Below are positions 11,933 through 23,261 of a stretch of DNA of 64,000 nt, one piece after another; the stretch's first letter is position 1, and every line of letters starts with the position of its first letter. A model generated the notes under the pieces. The model made no database searches. It saw only the letters and a list, made by a program, of their open reading frames with translations, and was not told where the DNA came from. The stretch comes from Curvularia sp. ZM96. Lineage: Eukaryota; Ascomycota; Dothideomycetes; Pleosporales; Pleosporaceae. A program made the translations under genes and the position numbers. The stretch is from contig JAJGBQ010000005.1 of NCBI GenBank assembly GCA_022457065.1, positions 3,906,001 to 3,970,000 on the forward strand. Reading direction: 5' to 3'.

Positions 11933-14020
11933 TTAAGCGGAGGTTTGGTTGTATGCGTTCGTGTGGTAGAACCAATCCAGCTTCTCTTGTATGGCGCTTT
12001 CAGTGTAAGCTTCGGAGCTGATATTCTTGGGGCGGAAAGCGGGCTCCATCGGGTCGATGAACTGGGTGTCGCTGTCGTATCCCCATTTTTCGAGCTGCGT
12101 GACGTTGAACGCTACCATCATGCTTTGAAGTGTTAGTCCTGGGATCTCAAAATTGGAACGGGTTTGAACATACTCGTGATCCTCGTGGACGAGGTTGTGG
12201 CAGTGGAACATGTACACTCCCTTCCATGGTGCGTACCTTGCCACTACTCTCACCTTTTCACCGGGAGCGACCCAGACCACATCTTTCATGCCTGCTGCCT
12301 CGTACGGCAACACCTGGTTCCTTCCTCCAGTACGAGACAGGATCTGGAAGTCAACAAGATGGATGTGAACTGGATGGGAGGCATTTCCACCTCCGTGTAT
12401 CAACTCCCAGATCTCGTCCTGGCCCAGAATGGGGCGCGTCAGGATGCGGTTTTCAATGTCTGCCCAACCAACTCCATTCACCGTCCAATGGCCGTCGGTG
12501 CGAGAGAAGGTAAAGCTCTTCGAGATGTTGGTTTGTGGTGGAGGAGGGATGTAGTGGAGGTCGGTTGGGAGGGGATCATCAGGAGTATCACAGGCTGGTT
12601 CACTGACGACAAATCGCATTATGCTGTTTGTTTGAGCGAAGTCGAGGTTGCCTGCCTTGCCGCGCTCGTTGTGCATGGTGACGTTCTTGCCCTTGAAGTC
12701 AGCGAAATCGACAATTATCTCGTATCGTTCGCCTTCAGCGATTGCCAGACTGTTCGTTTCTACGGGGTGCGGGAAGAGACCTGATGAGAAAGTTAGCAGA
12801 GTTTGCATGCAGCAGTCGATCCACGTACCACTGTCCGAGCCAATGACGTTGAAGCTCATTGTTTCGTTGCTTGCGTCTTCCTGTAGGTAGATATTGAATG
12901 CTATTGCTAGTTAGCGCAATCGTAACACAGCCTTGGTGTATAACATACAACGACTGACGGCACCATCGAGCAAGCGAAGACGGTACTTGCGTGGCTCCAC
13001 ATTCAGGTACGGCCAGGGCTGTCCATTACTACAAAGCACTGTTAGTCGCGACTAATTTGTTTGTGAAGGCCTTCTTACACTTCAATGACATCTCCCCAAA
13101 CTCCAGTGTTGTTGTTAGTGTTGTAGATGAGGGATCCATTGGCAGCATATTGTCTCGCTGAGATGACCAGTGGAACATCATGATCACCATCTGGCAGATC
13201 AAGCGCTTGCTCTTCGTCGTCACTCAGGAGATAGAAGCCATGAAGTCCCATGTATACATTCTCGCCGGTTTGGTGTTCGGTGTGGTCCTGTTGGGTATCA
13301 GCCTAGATCTCATACCAATCAGTTCGTTCAAATCACTGACGTGGTACCAGATAGTTCTCGCATTCTGTGCATTTGGGTAGTAATAGTCTTTGTACTGGCC
13401 GGGCAGCGCATAGTCGGCAGCCCATCCATCAAAAGGAGCGCGGTTGTACTGGCCGTGGACATGGACGGATGCGTTTGTGGGACCGAGATTCGTAACCCGC
13501 ACAACAGCCTCTGGATCATCTTGTTAGCCTCTCATCGATATCACGATCAGAAGACTTACCTCGGCCTTGATGCATCTTGAATGTCGGTCCGGGAGAGTAT
13601 CCATCGTACGTGTATACTTCGGCAGGTGCAAGATTAGGGTAGATTTGTTGCTTCGCGGACTTGACCTCGATTTCGTAGTAGTCGATCACAGCGCCCGTGA
13701 TGTTGTTGGTGTAAGTACTGCCGAGTCTTAGTATCGCAGCTATCTACGGAGTTCCAGATGTCTCACAATTTTGGTTCCTTCACTGGCGGAATGGGAAGTG
13801 GGTATTGGAAAACCCATTTGTACTCCGGACTGATCCATCCGTCTTGATCGATGTTTGGAGGGAGCGTATCATCGGTCGGTATTTCGTCTATAATATGATC
13901 GTACAAAGTTTGCAGAGGGAGAGACTCTTGTGTAGTGGTGTTAGCGAGTGGCGCGGCACGAGTGCCTGAAATTAAATAGTTGAGTAAAACATATGAACAA
14001 GCGAGTGATGAAAGAAACAT
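11933..14020 (-). CDS. Multicopper oxidase, bilirubin-oxidase type, secreted
   Basis: Eight exons (14020-13767, 13717-13560, 13510-13341, 13287-13079, 13028-12949, 12900-12829, 12780-12174, 12122-11933) with 48-53-nt introns encode 579 aa. All splices keep phase and rebuild conserved motifs. Copper ligands are visible: HVHG (154-157), WYHDH (192-196, spanning intron 3), HPVHIHL (450-456) and HCHNLVHEDHDM (507-518, spanning the last intron). Cys508 is the type-1 ligand and Met518 the likely axial ligand. The segment between the first two motifs (APFDGWAADY, KDYYYPNAQNAR) matches bilirubin oxidase/CotA-type enzymes rather than classical laccases. Such enzymes oxidise tetrapyrroles or phenols with reduction of O2 to water. 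The first 32 residues (MFLSSLACSYVLLNYLISG) look like a signal peptide ending near Ala-Ala-Pro. I chose this ATG because the longer frame starts at TTG. A short upstream exon cannot be excluded. Confidence 0.93.
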
Positions 14021-16691
14021 ATTGACACAGAGGAACTCCTTGAAGTTGCTGATCTCCAACACGAAGGTACCGTAGAGGCTTTAAACAAACCAGCCGCACC
14101 AAGACTATTCATCTGTCATAGCAGAGCCGGGCGTTTCCCAACACGCGGCAAGCCGGTGGCACTCCCAGCTTGGCAGATCGAGAGACAAAAGCACGATTAT
14201 CCGTGGCTGGATCTGCGCAGTGTAGATCACAATGTGGTGCATCCTTCAACCGATCCCGATCCATATTATGGCAAAAGGGGGTCCGAAGGAAGCTTTTCCC
14301 ATGGCATAATTATGCTTCGGGACGTTCGTCGAGGGTTGATCAGGCTAAGAACAGAAAAAGAAAGAAAGTGATAAGATTGCTGTGGCTTAGCACCGCAGCC
14401 GGTGATTGGCGCATAAATGGTTGGTGAACTTGGTGTTTTGCCTTCAACAAGGTATCGTCTGAATGCACATAACTGGGGAATGTTTTCGTGACGTTGCGAT
14501 ATGTTTGAGCGCAGCTGTTGTGAGTCGAAAGTTGCGAGGACCAATACACTCTTTCTTCCCAGTAGATATATTGAGGCCAAGCCGAAAATGTGCAAACTAA
14601 TGCTGTATTTGGTGTTTTTGCCTTGTTTTTTCCGCTCTCCTCCCGTTGCGACAACACACCATTACGCACTCTCTCGTACACAATCTTGCTGTGGCTGAAG
14701 GCCACAAAGCTTATCACCTGCTTCCTGACCCACACGGCGCCCATTTTAGAAAAAGCAAATTAGCGAACTCTACCATTTAGGCGAATGGGAAGCGTTAGAA
14801 CTTCTGGTTCCTGAGAAAAAAAGAAGCTACTAGCCATGCAGTCGAACGCCCAGTCTGCATGCTAGTGATGCGATAAAAATAAACCCACGCCCGGATATCC
14901 GCATCCTTCAACATAACATTCTTGCTGCATTCACACGGTTGCGCCCGCTGCTACAGCCGCGTGCTTTGAGCCTCGGATAACTGTGTTTGGCATAGTCACT
15001 CATCATGGGCCATGTAGGGTGGCACACTAGAAACATACTTGTTCCTCGTGGCAAGCTTTGTTCATGATGATCAATGGGTATTCGAGATTGCATCATCGAT
15101 GCATCCAGATATGGCACTCGGGATGTTGGAATCCTTCATGTTGTTATTTTGGACAACAAGATTCGGGACTCGATCCGATCAGAAACTGACCGCTTTTGAA
15201 GAAACATCGATGCCCGGATAACAACAACGAGCGCATGCCAAGGCACGTCATTCAACATTTTTGTTTTGACGGATCTGTTGAAAGCACGACGTGAATTCCT
15301 AGTTGATCCCCTGCTATAGATTCCATCTTTATATTTCTCTTACTAGAGATAGTCAAGATAACAGTTTTTTTCACCACGATGTTTCCCGTTGTGACCTGCG
15401 CATTTCCTTATATTACTGATCATCACAGACGACCGCTACATAACCTATGGCATTGAAATAGTCTTATGGCGATACTTCTCGTTACCAAGATAGTTATTTG
15501 TCTATGCTACATCTATTTGTTCTTAAATAACAGTTAATATTGAAGTTCTAGCATCTTCAGAGACGCTTACTGGTGGGTTGTATCATGAATGGCTCACAAT
15601 TTACCCACGATCGATTCTTCGTCAGTTGAGCCATTTCATTCACATCCACTTTTAAGGCCCTCTCTTGGAAACCCATCACCTTGAGATTTTTCATTTAATC
15701 CTTCACCGGATATGATGCATCCAATTATGAAACATATTCTTAATTAGTATGTACGAAGATTTGTTTGTCAAGTCTTGGTTGTTGATTCTCAGATGAAATT
15801 ACGAAATGCTTAGTACTAAAACTTCCAGACTGCAGTTAGGAAGCCTTCAAGCTAACGACAAATTTTCTAGGCTACAGTGCATACAACTCTGTCCGATCGT
15901 TGGCATATGGCAATCTCCTTGAATGCACAACACTGCCATGTGACGATTGTTATCTAGAACCCTGTAATACAAAATGTACATGGGTATATTTTCCAAACGA
16001 TCGTGATCGACTACCACCATCATCTTAGCAGCTGTCAAAAACCCAGCTTCCAAGAATCTTGTGGCTTTTTGTTTCACCTTCTGCAAGCCACTTCAATTGA
16101 TACTTTCTTTTTCTCATGAACACCTGATGTGTTGTCATCCTGCCCATTGGCATGATATCTCGTGCCAAGGCAATATCAGCTTTGATTTTGTTCAATATGT
16201 GAGGCTGAGTATCGTGCAAGGACGGCGGCATATTCGTACCAATTCGGAGTTCTATTTAAACTGTCGAAAGGAGTATTGGGTACCGCACCAGCGTTTCTGG
16301 CGGCGGGACAACGTCTTACTACTTAGCAGTAGTAGCCGAAGCCTCGTGGCAGCCATTACAGTTATGACAGCCATGGCGGCCAACTCAGAACTTATCTATC
16401 GGCCGCATCCCTAACACACACACTATAGCGCTATCCTTTCTCAGCTAGAGCGTCAATCTAAAGTGAAACATGCATCTTTTCGTTTCTTTTGCAGACGATC
16501 ACATGGCGGAGGATGGAATTTGGAATCGGAATGACGTTGGCCCACCGAAAGACCGCGCCGCGAACTTGGAGTCGCGCTAACAGCGATCGAGCGCCAAAAG
16601 TTAGCAGCGCGTTGCCGCTCTTACGTTTCCACGTTTTGCGCGCCTCCCAACAACCCTTCAACCTCACACCGCTCACTACATTACCATCGGT
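14021..16691. other. Gene-free, partly A+T-rich intergenic stretch
   Basis: The 2.67 kb between the oxidase and the cyclophilin holds both divergent promoters. The part from about 15,250 to 16,100 is visibly richer in A and T than its surroundings, with many stops in all frames. I recognise no transposon protein in it. Confidence 0.5.
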
Positions 16692-18383
16692 ATGGGCAAG
16701 GGAACAGATAAGCTATACATCACTCACTCGGAGTGGTCGTCGTCCGACTCGTTCGGCACCGCGCGCGGCGCGAACAGCGCAAACCGAGCCTCTGCTGCTG
16801 GCTTATCTTCCACATTCAAGCGTCTTCCATTCAACTACTGCGCTGTTTCGCTTCAGCCATTTACCGACCCTGTCTGCACCTCGTCGGGTACAATCTTCGA
16901 TCTCACGCACATTCTCACCTGGCTGTCAAAACACCCCGACACAAACCCCGTTGACGGAACACCATTGAAACGCGCCGATCTGATCACGCTGCACTTTACG
17001 AAAAACGAAGATGGCGAATATGTTGATCCGGTTACATACAAGGTCTTTACAGACAACACCCACATTGTTGCGCTGAAGAAGAGTGGCAACGTGTTTGCAT
17101 GGGATACTGTGGAGAGGTTGAACATCAAGGCCAAGAACTGGCGCGATTTGGTCAGCGATGAAGAGTTCACGCGCAAGGATATCATCACATTGCAAGATCC
17201 ACAGAGCATTGAGTCGAGAGACTTTAGCTCGTTCAAGCACGTCAAGGACGGAGACACAGTGGTGACAGAGAATGAGAGCAGTGTGAACAAGGAGGCATTA
17301 GGGAATGCTGCAAAGATTCTCAAGGCAAAAGAGGCGGTTGCGAAAGCACGCGAAAACAGGAAGATCAAGGAGCAAGGCGGGACAACATCCAAGGCTGTTG
17401 CTAATGTTGCGCGGCATGGTTCTGCGGCTGCAACAAATGCAGAGCCAAAGAAGCCAGCCTACAATGCTGCAGTATACACTTCTGGCAAAGCTGCAGCATC
17501 CTTCACCTCCACTGGTGTCACACCGCATACGTCAGGCGAACGCGCCCTGCTCTCTGATGAAGACTATATGCTCAAGCCGAAGCGCGTAAAACAAAAGGGT
17601 TATGCACGGATATCGACATCGCTGGGCGATCTGAATATCGAGCTTCTGCCCGAATTTGCTCCCCGAGCGGTATGGAATTTCGTCAAGCTGGCCCAGAAAG
17701 GTTACTATGACCACACCATCTTCCACCGAAACATCAAGGGCTTCATGATTCAGGGCGGAGATCCTACAGGCACAGGAAGAGGCGGTCAGAGCATATGGGG
17801 CAAGCCGTTCGAGGATGAGTTCGACGGGCCCGAAAAGCACAACGCAAGAGGTATTCTGAGTATGGCGAACAAGGGTAAGAACACGAACACGAGCCAGTTC
17901 TTCATTACCTACCGTGCAGCCCCACATCTCGACCGGAAACATACCATTTTCGCGCGTGTAGTGGGAGGATTGGATACTACGCTACGGTCTATGGAGATTG
18001 CTGAGGTTGGCGAGAAGGACAAGCCTGTAGACGACATTGAAATCCTGAACGTTGCCGTCTTTGTAGACCCCTTCGAAGAGTGGCAGAAGGAGCGCAAAGA
18101 AAAAGAGACCAAGGATCAAGAGGCCGAGGAGATTAAAAGACAGGGCGGTACAGCCGATGATAAGACTACATGGACTGGTAAGCGCATTCGCGCAGACGGC
18201 ACCGTAGACAACAGCAGCGGAGAAGGCCTCGGCGTAGGCAAGTATCTTCAAGCAGCCAAGCAGGAGCTGCAAAACCAGGACGAAGACGAGATAATTGGCT
18301 ACGTTGACGAAGAGGAGGACACTGCACCTGTCAAGAAGAAAGCCAAGACAGGCGGAGGCTTTGGCAACTTTGATGCCTGGTGA
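16692..18383 (+). CDS. cyp8: U-box cyclophilin, peptidyl-prolyl cis-trans isomerase (PPIL2/Cyp8 type)
   Basis: A single exon of 563 aa. The N-terminus MGKGTDKLYITHSEW is typical of this family. Residues about 45-120 form the modified U-box (LPFNYCAVSLQPF, PVCTSSGTIFD), which lacks zinc ligands and recruits E2 enzymes. Residues about 303-455 are the cyclophilin fold: FHRNIKGFMIQGGDP with the catalytic Arg, the GTGRGGQS loop, ARGILSMANKGKNTNTSQFF, and HLDRKHTIFARVVGG. Where human cyclophilin A has Trp121, this protein has His (HLDRKH), as in other PPIL2-like proteins, which predicts weak cyclosporin binding. The C-terminus is charged and Lys-rich and may be a nuclear signal. Orthologues are nuclear and linked to spliceosomes and ubiquitination. 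The full family length is present and no intron is needed. Confidence 0.96.
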   Translation: MGKGTDKLYITHSEWSSSDSFGTARGANSANRASAAGLSSTFKRLPFNYCAVSLQPFTDPVCTSSGTIFDLTHILTWLSKHPDTNPVDGTPLKRADLITLHFTKNEDGEYVDPVTYKVFTDNTHIVALKKSGNVFAWDTVERLNIKAKNWRDLVSDEEFTRKDIITLQDPQSIESRDFSSFKHVKDGDTVVTENESSVNKEALGNAAKILKAKEAVAKARENRKIKEQGGTTSKAVANVARHGSAAATNAEPKKPAYNAAVYTSGKAAASFTSTGVTPHTSGERALLSDEDYMLKPKRVKQKGYARISTSLGDLNIELLPEFAPRAVWNFVKLAQKGYYDHTIFHRNIKGFMIQGGDPTGTGRGGQSIWGKPFEDEFDGPEKHNARGILSMANKGKNTNTSQFFITYRAAPHLDRKHTIFARVVGGLDTTLRSMEIAEVGEKDKPVDDIEILNVAVFVDPFEEWQKERKEKETKDQEAEEIKRQGGTADDKTTWTGKRIRADGTVDNSSGEGLGVGKYLQAAKQELQNQDEDEIIGYVDEEEDTAPVKKKAKTGGGFGNFDAW

Positions 18384-19118
18384 GAGACGATCTAGGCCTC
18401 GATTGATTGCTGTGTGATGTTCGTAGTGACAAATGATACCCCATCCCAAAAAAAACATTTTCGTGGGTAATTTCCGTCAGGCAACCGGTCTCAAGCCTTT
18501 TGAAACCAGTAAACTCCGGCACTATGTTATCAGTCGCATGCAGAGGCGTGTGCTACTCTAGCTGCATCTTGCTGACTACTCGACCCCGCCATACCAAATG
18601 CTTGCGCATGTGGAAGAAATGAACTAGCAGGCTGCATCGCTACTGGCTGGAGAGACACGGCCAAGCGATGCCATGCCATGTTTAAAGAACATGGCTTGGT
18701 CGACCGATGATATACACCAACATTTAGTTGGCAACGCGCGGGGTTTAGAAGTACGCCCCGCATCCATAGAGCAGCTTTGTCATGTCAGCGTAGGTGAGTT
18801 CATGTTGATTCTCCGGTTTTACTACGTGTAGGAGAGCCATCTTGCCGGATACGTCGGAGTTAGTAGTTGATTCCGCCTACGTGTTGGTCAGAATCGATTG
18901 GTTGTTGATGGTCCGTTGTATGCTCCCATCCTGTAGATAAAAGGATGCAGCTAGCCTCTGCTCGTTGACATCACAACTCGATACTCGAATAAAGCCTCGG
19001 TTTCTCCCACACATTACAGTTTGAACCATTATCTCCTCTGGTACTACCAGCTTTCTACATTACTGTTTCCAGTCTCAATTCCATTGCTGGTCAGAAAGAT
19101 CAAAAAGAAGTTGACATA
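18384..19118. other. Intergenic stretch with a repeat fragment, promoter of the alcohol dehydrogenase
   Basis: 735 bp. It holds an end fragment of the MITE-like family (about 18791-18834). Beyond that it is the 3' region of the cyclophilin and the leader of the next gene. Confidence 0.5.
18791..18834. repeat. End fragment of a MITE-like repeat family
   Basis: The words gtaggtgagttca and ccggttttactacgtgtagg, followed by agag, match the right end of the element at 39700-39913 (caggtgagctcgtt … ccagttttactacttgtggg agag). No matching left end is seen, so this looks like a truncated or decayed copy. Confidence 0.55.
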
Positions 19119-20222
19119 ATGTCTCCCTCTGACATTCCCTCCTCTTGCCGCGCTGTCGTCATCGAAAAGAAGGACGCGCCATGGGCAATCAAAGAGGTCC
19201 CTATTTCTGCACCCAAGGCCGGCGAAGTCCTCATCAAGGTGCAGGCTTGTGGCGTCTGCCACTCTGACAACTTCATGCAGAAGGGCCACCTCGGCGACAA
19301 CATCTTTCCTCGCATCCCAGGACACGAGGTGATTGGCAAGGTAATTGCTGTTGGCGAGGGAGAGAAGAAATGGAAAGTTGGTGATCGCGTCGGTGGGGGT
19401 TGGCATGGTGGGCACGACGGCATGTGCAAGGCGTGTAATCGGGGACTGTTCCAGATCTGCGAGAATGGGGCGGTGAATGGAGTGAGTAGGGACGGTGGAT
19501 GTAAGTCGAGAGCATTCCTATGCTCTACAGCAATACTGTTTTTCTAGACAGAAGCTAACAAAGAGCGTGCAGATGCAGAATACTGTACTCTTCGCAGCGA
19601 AGCCGCAGTGCGCATTCCGGCGGATGCAGATGCCGCAGAATATGCTCCGCTTCTCTGCGCCGGTGTGACTGTATTCAACGGCATACGGAAGATGAATATC
19701 CAGCAGGGCGATACGGTGGCTATCCAGGGTCTGGGAGGTCTAGGTCACCTTGCACTACAGTACTCCCGCAAGATGGGATACCGTACTGTTGCGCTATCGT
19801 CTTCGGCCGACAAGAAGGACTTTGCTTTCCAGCTAGGAGCGACAGACTACATTGACACGTCGAAGGAGTCTGCGACAGAGGGTCTCCAGAAGATGGGCGG
19901 CGCATCTCTTATTGTCGTTACGGCGCCGAATCCACAGATCATAGGGCCTTTGGTCGACGGACTCGGGCCATTGGGTAAGCTGCTTGTTCTTGCGCCAGTG
20001 GGCGACGTACCGATCAACACTGTGAGCTTGGTTATCGGAGGCCGCTCGGTTCATGGATGGCCATCTGGCCATGGGCTGGACTCCGAAGAGGCCATTGAAT
20101 TTGCTGAGAAGCAAGGGGTCAAGTGTATGATCGAGAAGTTCCCGTTCGACAAGGCGGAGGATGCGGTCCAGCATATGTTGAGCGGCAAGGTGCGGTTCAG
20201 GAGCGTCATGGTCATGGAGTAA
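19119..20222 (+). CDS. Zinc-dependent alcohol dehydrogenase (medium-chain family)
   Basis: Two exons (19119-19500, 19573-20222) with a 72-nt intron encode 343 aa. The catalytic zinc site is visible in QACGVCHSDNF (Cys) and GHEVIGKV (His, Glu). The Rossmann glycine motif is GLGGLGHLALQY. The splice rebuilds DGGYAEYCTLRSEAA, a typical family block. The structural-zinc loop reads WHGGHDGMCKACNRGLFQIC: the usual first Cys of the CxxCxxCx7C set is absent and a His is nearby, a variant I recall from a fungal ADH subgroup. The product should interconvert alcohols and aldehydes with NAD(P)H in the cytosol; substrate and cofactor cannot be told apart here. The start follows a leader with no earlier in-frame ATG that extends homology. 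Confidence 0.93.
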
Positions 20223-20266
20223 GTAGGCTAGGATGAGCTGTAAAATTCGTTGTGATACAAGCACTC

Positions 20267-20406
20267 TCTCCCACAGCTAGTGAAACCGCAAGATGGCGAA
20301 CTACTGTAAACTAGCGGTAGTTGCCACAGTTACCTATCATGCCTGTGTTGATGACTTGTCATTGTAGGTGAGCTCGTTTTGAATTTCGGATTGTTAGTCG
20401 TGGGAG
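20267..20406. mobile_element. MITE-like element, copy 2 (non-autonomous)
   Basis: About 140 bp. The left end ctctcccacagctag and right end ctagtcgtgggag-like sequence (ttagtcgtgggag) are imperfect inverted repeats. Inside, the block tagttgccacagttacctatcat and then gtaggtgagctcgttttgaa corresponds to tagttgctatagttacttatcat … gcaggtgagctcgttaatct in the element at 39700-39913. No transposase frame fits. Flanks on both sides share gatgagctg … ttgtgata/ttgtaaca … caagcact, so the insertion sits between two similar ~40-bp sequences (about 20227-20266 and 20407-20450). Confidence 0.6.
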
Positions 20407-21106
20407 AAGCTGGGATGAGCTGGACAGTTGTTGTAACACAAGCACTGGCAGCGAACTATAATTGCAGTATTAAGAAAAACGTTTGTTGAAACATTTTATG
20501 CCCTGAGGCGACAAGTCTCACCGGCTTTGCCGCACTGCCGTCGCGTTTTGCGAGGGTGTTCTGGGATGATGGTGGCAACGGGCCGCCAGACACCATGGTA
20601 GACTCAAAGTTTGCTGCCGCGATACACAAGCGCACACTGTACGGAGCCAACCTTACGTACGTATCCTTCAAACCAAGCTTATCTTACATGGCTTGTTGTC
20701 GCCTTGCCGCTCGTACAGCCGCCATAGCCGTCGCCACACCCAAAGTGCCGAATACGCCGCCCCTCCCCGCCACTTCAGCAGCCGCCGAAGTTAATCAAGG
20801 TACACGCTCGCACGACACGAGCCTCCCACCAACGGCTTCTGTCCTGCGTGCGGGTACCTGCACCTGAAGCGCGCTCGCGACTTGTAACGCCTGCAGGACC
20901 TAGTCCAGCCAGTCAGCCGTCGTGGCGCCCTGGCTATAACAGGCGTGCGCTAACCCCGTTGTTTCAGAAGAACCGGGCTACGCTCACTTGTGACACCACC
21001 TTCGAGTCCACGACAACCCTGCGGGGACGCTTGCTGCTCCCCAGGGGGAGCAATGCGCCAATTGCTATGCCGGACGCGTACGTGGGGCTCGGTGTAAGCT
21101 ATGGTA

Positions 21107-21715
21107 TCAAGAGGAGCTACGCTGATGTGCCTTGTAGATGTGCCTTAAGATGTTGGCGGGTCCCACCACCAGGCCCCGGTTGAGGCCTTGCGCGAAGTCT
21201 GAGTTGCTGAGCGACTGAACATCACGAAGATCGCACCTCCTCTTCAGTGTCCTCCTTTTTTGTTTGTTCTTTTCTTCCTGCGCCACCTTCTGCTTCTTTT
21301 CATCGCTCCTTTTCCACCATCTCTCCTGTACCTGAATGACGCTGCGCGTTGTTTTTCTTCGGTCCATTTGAGAACATAGCCACGCCACTCCTTGCCAGGC
21401 CGAGACCAGGTATCCAAGTCGTTCATTTATCTGTGCTTTTGGTTCATGCCCTTTTTTAACAGTCTTTGCTGTCGTCTTTTCAAGAACAGGAGATTCTTGT
21501 CGGGCTGGTATTGAGTACACAGTTGCGTCTTCTCTGCTTCCGAAGCTTGAATCCTTAGGCATCAGCATCCTCCACAGAAGTTTGCCAGACAGTGCACTGA
21601 ACAGCGTTTGTGCAATAAGCCATATTCGACGGGTTACTGCACCAACGCCCTCGAACTTCGACCTAGTACACTGGTAGCATATTTCAAAACTTGCTAGGCT
21701 AGAAACTGGCGCCAT
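21107..21715 (-). CDS. Doubtful hypothetical protein, Lys/Arg-rich
   Basis: A frame of about 200 codons from the first ATG at 21715. The central part is very basic (KKQKVAQEEKNKQKRRTLKRR), and no domain is recognised. It lies head to head with the secreted-protein gene at 21924 and could be chance or a diverged gene. Its only support is the length of the open frame. Confidence 0.25.
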   Translation of the reverse strand: MAPVSSLASFEICYQCTRSKFEGVGAVTRRIWLIAQTLFSALSGKLLWRMLMPKDSSFGSREDATVYSIPARQESPVLEKTTAKTVKKGHEPKAQINERLGYLVSAWQGVAWLCSQMDRRKTTRSVIQVQERWWKRSDEKKQKVAQEEKNKQKRRTLKRRCDLRDVQSLSNSDFAQGLNRGLVVGPANILRHIYKAHQRSSS

Positions 21716-21923
21716 CGTCTCAAAAACGTCATATCGTACAGTCAAACACCAGACGTCTCAGACCCCTTCCGGAAGACGTCTTTCCCACCGGCACAGTTGT
21801 GTTCGGCAAACGACTTCCTGGCCTTGTGCACTTGGATACCACCGTCGACGTACGTTCGCGTTCTCCCACCAGACCTTCCGGTCTACACACACGAACCTGC
21901 ACATTTTTACCCCGACTCTCAGA

Positions 21924-22688
21924 ATGCTACCAACATCATTACGTGCAGCTACACTGGCGCTTCTCTGGGCAGCTGTATCGACCGCCGAAACCGTCTCTCT
22001 TGCGTCGTTTATTCCACGGATCGAAAACCTGCCATCAGCCTGCAACACCGTCTACTTTGCAACCATCGCCGGATGTGTACCGACAGACTTTGCGCAAGGG
22101 GCTACATGCAGCATAGCCTGCGTACGGGGTCTCGCTCAGATCGCAGACCGTGTGAAGAGAGAGTGCGCCAATGTCGACGCGGGCGAACTAAGCATCATTG
22201 GAGTATTCCAGAACGAACTAGGCATCCCAAGTCTGTGTCCAGGCATCGCAGTAACCACCATAAGCTCAGACTACCCTACGACGAGTACACGAGCGTCCAG
22301 CACATCAACGAGCACAAAAGCGTCGTCATTGATTGCCACCAGCTTTACCAACTCGGCGATCGAGGCATCATCCACACCGGTATCGTCCAGCTCTTCGAAA
22401 CAGACGGAAGATCAAAGTTCAAGTAGCTCGAGCTCATCAACAAGCGGCTTGGTTATGGACCCGAATGCCACTGGATCCACGCCGACCATGACAGTAGCCG
22501 TCCCACCAGAAGACACATCAGCACCGGAGCCGACGCTCGCACCAGGGACTCAGTTGTCCAACGCATTCTCGGGCGGTGGATCACCATTCGACGTTGTCGC
22601 GACTGGGTCATCGAGTCAGCAGGAGATATTCGGCGGCGCCGCTCTGGCTCTCCTTGCAACAACATTGATTTTGGTCATATGTGCGTAG
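21924..22688 (+). CDS. Secreted six-cysteine, Ser/Thr-rich protein, probably GPI-anchored
   Basis: A single exon of 254 aa. An N-terminal signal peptide (MLPTSLRAATLALLWAAVSTA) leads into a ~85-residue domain with six cysteines (ACNTVYF, GCVPTD, TCSIAC, ECANV, LCPGI). Next comes a long Ser/Thr-rich linker (about 115-190, with SSSSSSSS runs), likely O-mannosylated. The end is hydrophobic (FGGAALALLATTLILVICA) with small residues before it, fitting a GPI-attachment signal. The layout is that of a cell-wall or plasma-membrane surface protein. The cysteine spacing is not the eight-cysteine CFEM pattern, so I do not call it CFEM. Function unknown. Confidence 0.85.
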   Translation: MLPTSLRAATLALLWAAVSTAETVSLASFIPRIENLPSACNTVYFATIAGCVPTDFAQGATCSIACVRGLAQIADRVKRECANVDAGELSIIGVFQNELGIPSLCPGIAVTTISSDYPTTSTRASSTSTSTKASSLIATSFTNSAIEASSTPVSSSSSKQTEDQSSSSSSSSTSGLVMDPNATGSTPTMTVAVPPEDTSAPEPTLAPGTQLSNAFSGGGSPFDVVATGSSSQQEIFGGAALALLATTLILVICA

Positions 22689-23261
22689 TCGCATCACACT
22701 CTGTTTTCCTTTTCTTGTCTTGTTTCCTAGCAATGTAGATATGGCTCACGACACATGGCGTTTGGGGCATTGCAATGTTTTGTTTGTTTTGTACTATATA
22801 CCCGCACTGTTGTTGGATTAGATCAAGGAGACTCACGAGCAGCTGATATGACAGCATGTTGGAGCAAAAGCTAGTTGTGTGCCATATGTGAGCCAACGCG
22901 CTGTATAGCAGCACGCTATGGACGGAGCAGGATCAGTCCTAGCGGCTGACTGATATGGAGATATGAATGAAACAGCACGTCCGTAAATGCCTTGTCATTT
23001 AGATTATCAGCTTTCGTATTCACTGCATTATACAGCTGCTGAGCTGTATACTTGTGACATGTGCATTCATGCATCGCGGTCCTACTCGGCGGCGGATTAG
23101 GGCGTTCCGGCCAATGCAGGCGACCCCTGCAAGCTAAGCGAGCTGGGCTACTGCTACCAACAGCTGCACCCCAGACGTAATCGTTCTTGGCCGCCTCGCT
23201 CTATCGTCAGCCGCATCTCCGCCGATTCTGGCCCCACCATGCAGGGGCATTGCCGTGGACC
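22689..23261. other. Intergenic stretch
   Basis: 570 bp between two plus-strand genes. The first ~200 bp are probably 3' UTR of the secreted protein. No repeat or RNA gene seen. Confidence 0.5.

Larger units (their letters stand above)
20223..21923. other. Intergenic stretch with MITE-like copy and short direct repeats
   Basis: This 1.7-kb region has one MITE-like element (20267-20406) flanked by ~40-bp similar sequences, and a doubtful minus-strand frame (21107-21715). No other supported gene. Confidence 0.5.

Noticed and set aside
21244..21426. Lys/Arg-rich short minus frame considered as a nuclear peptide
   Set aside because: It is a different frame inside the doubtful frame at 21107-21715, and its basic composition comes from the same purine-rich tract.
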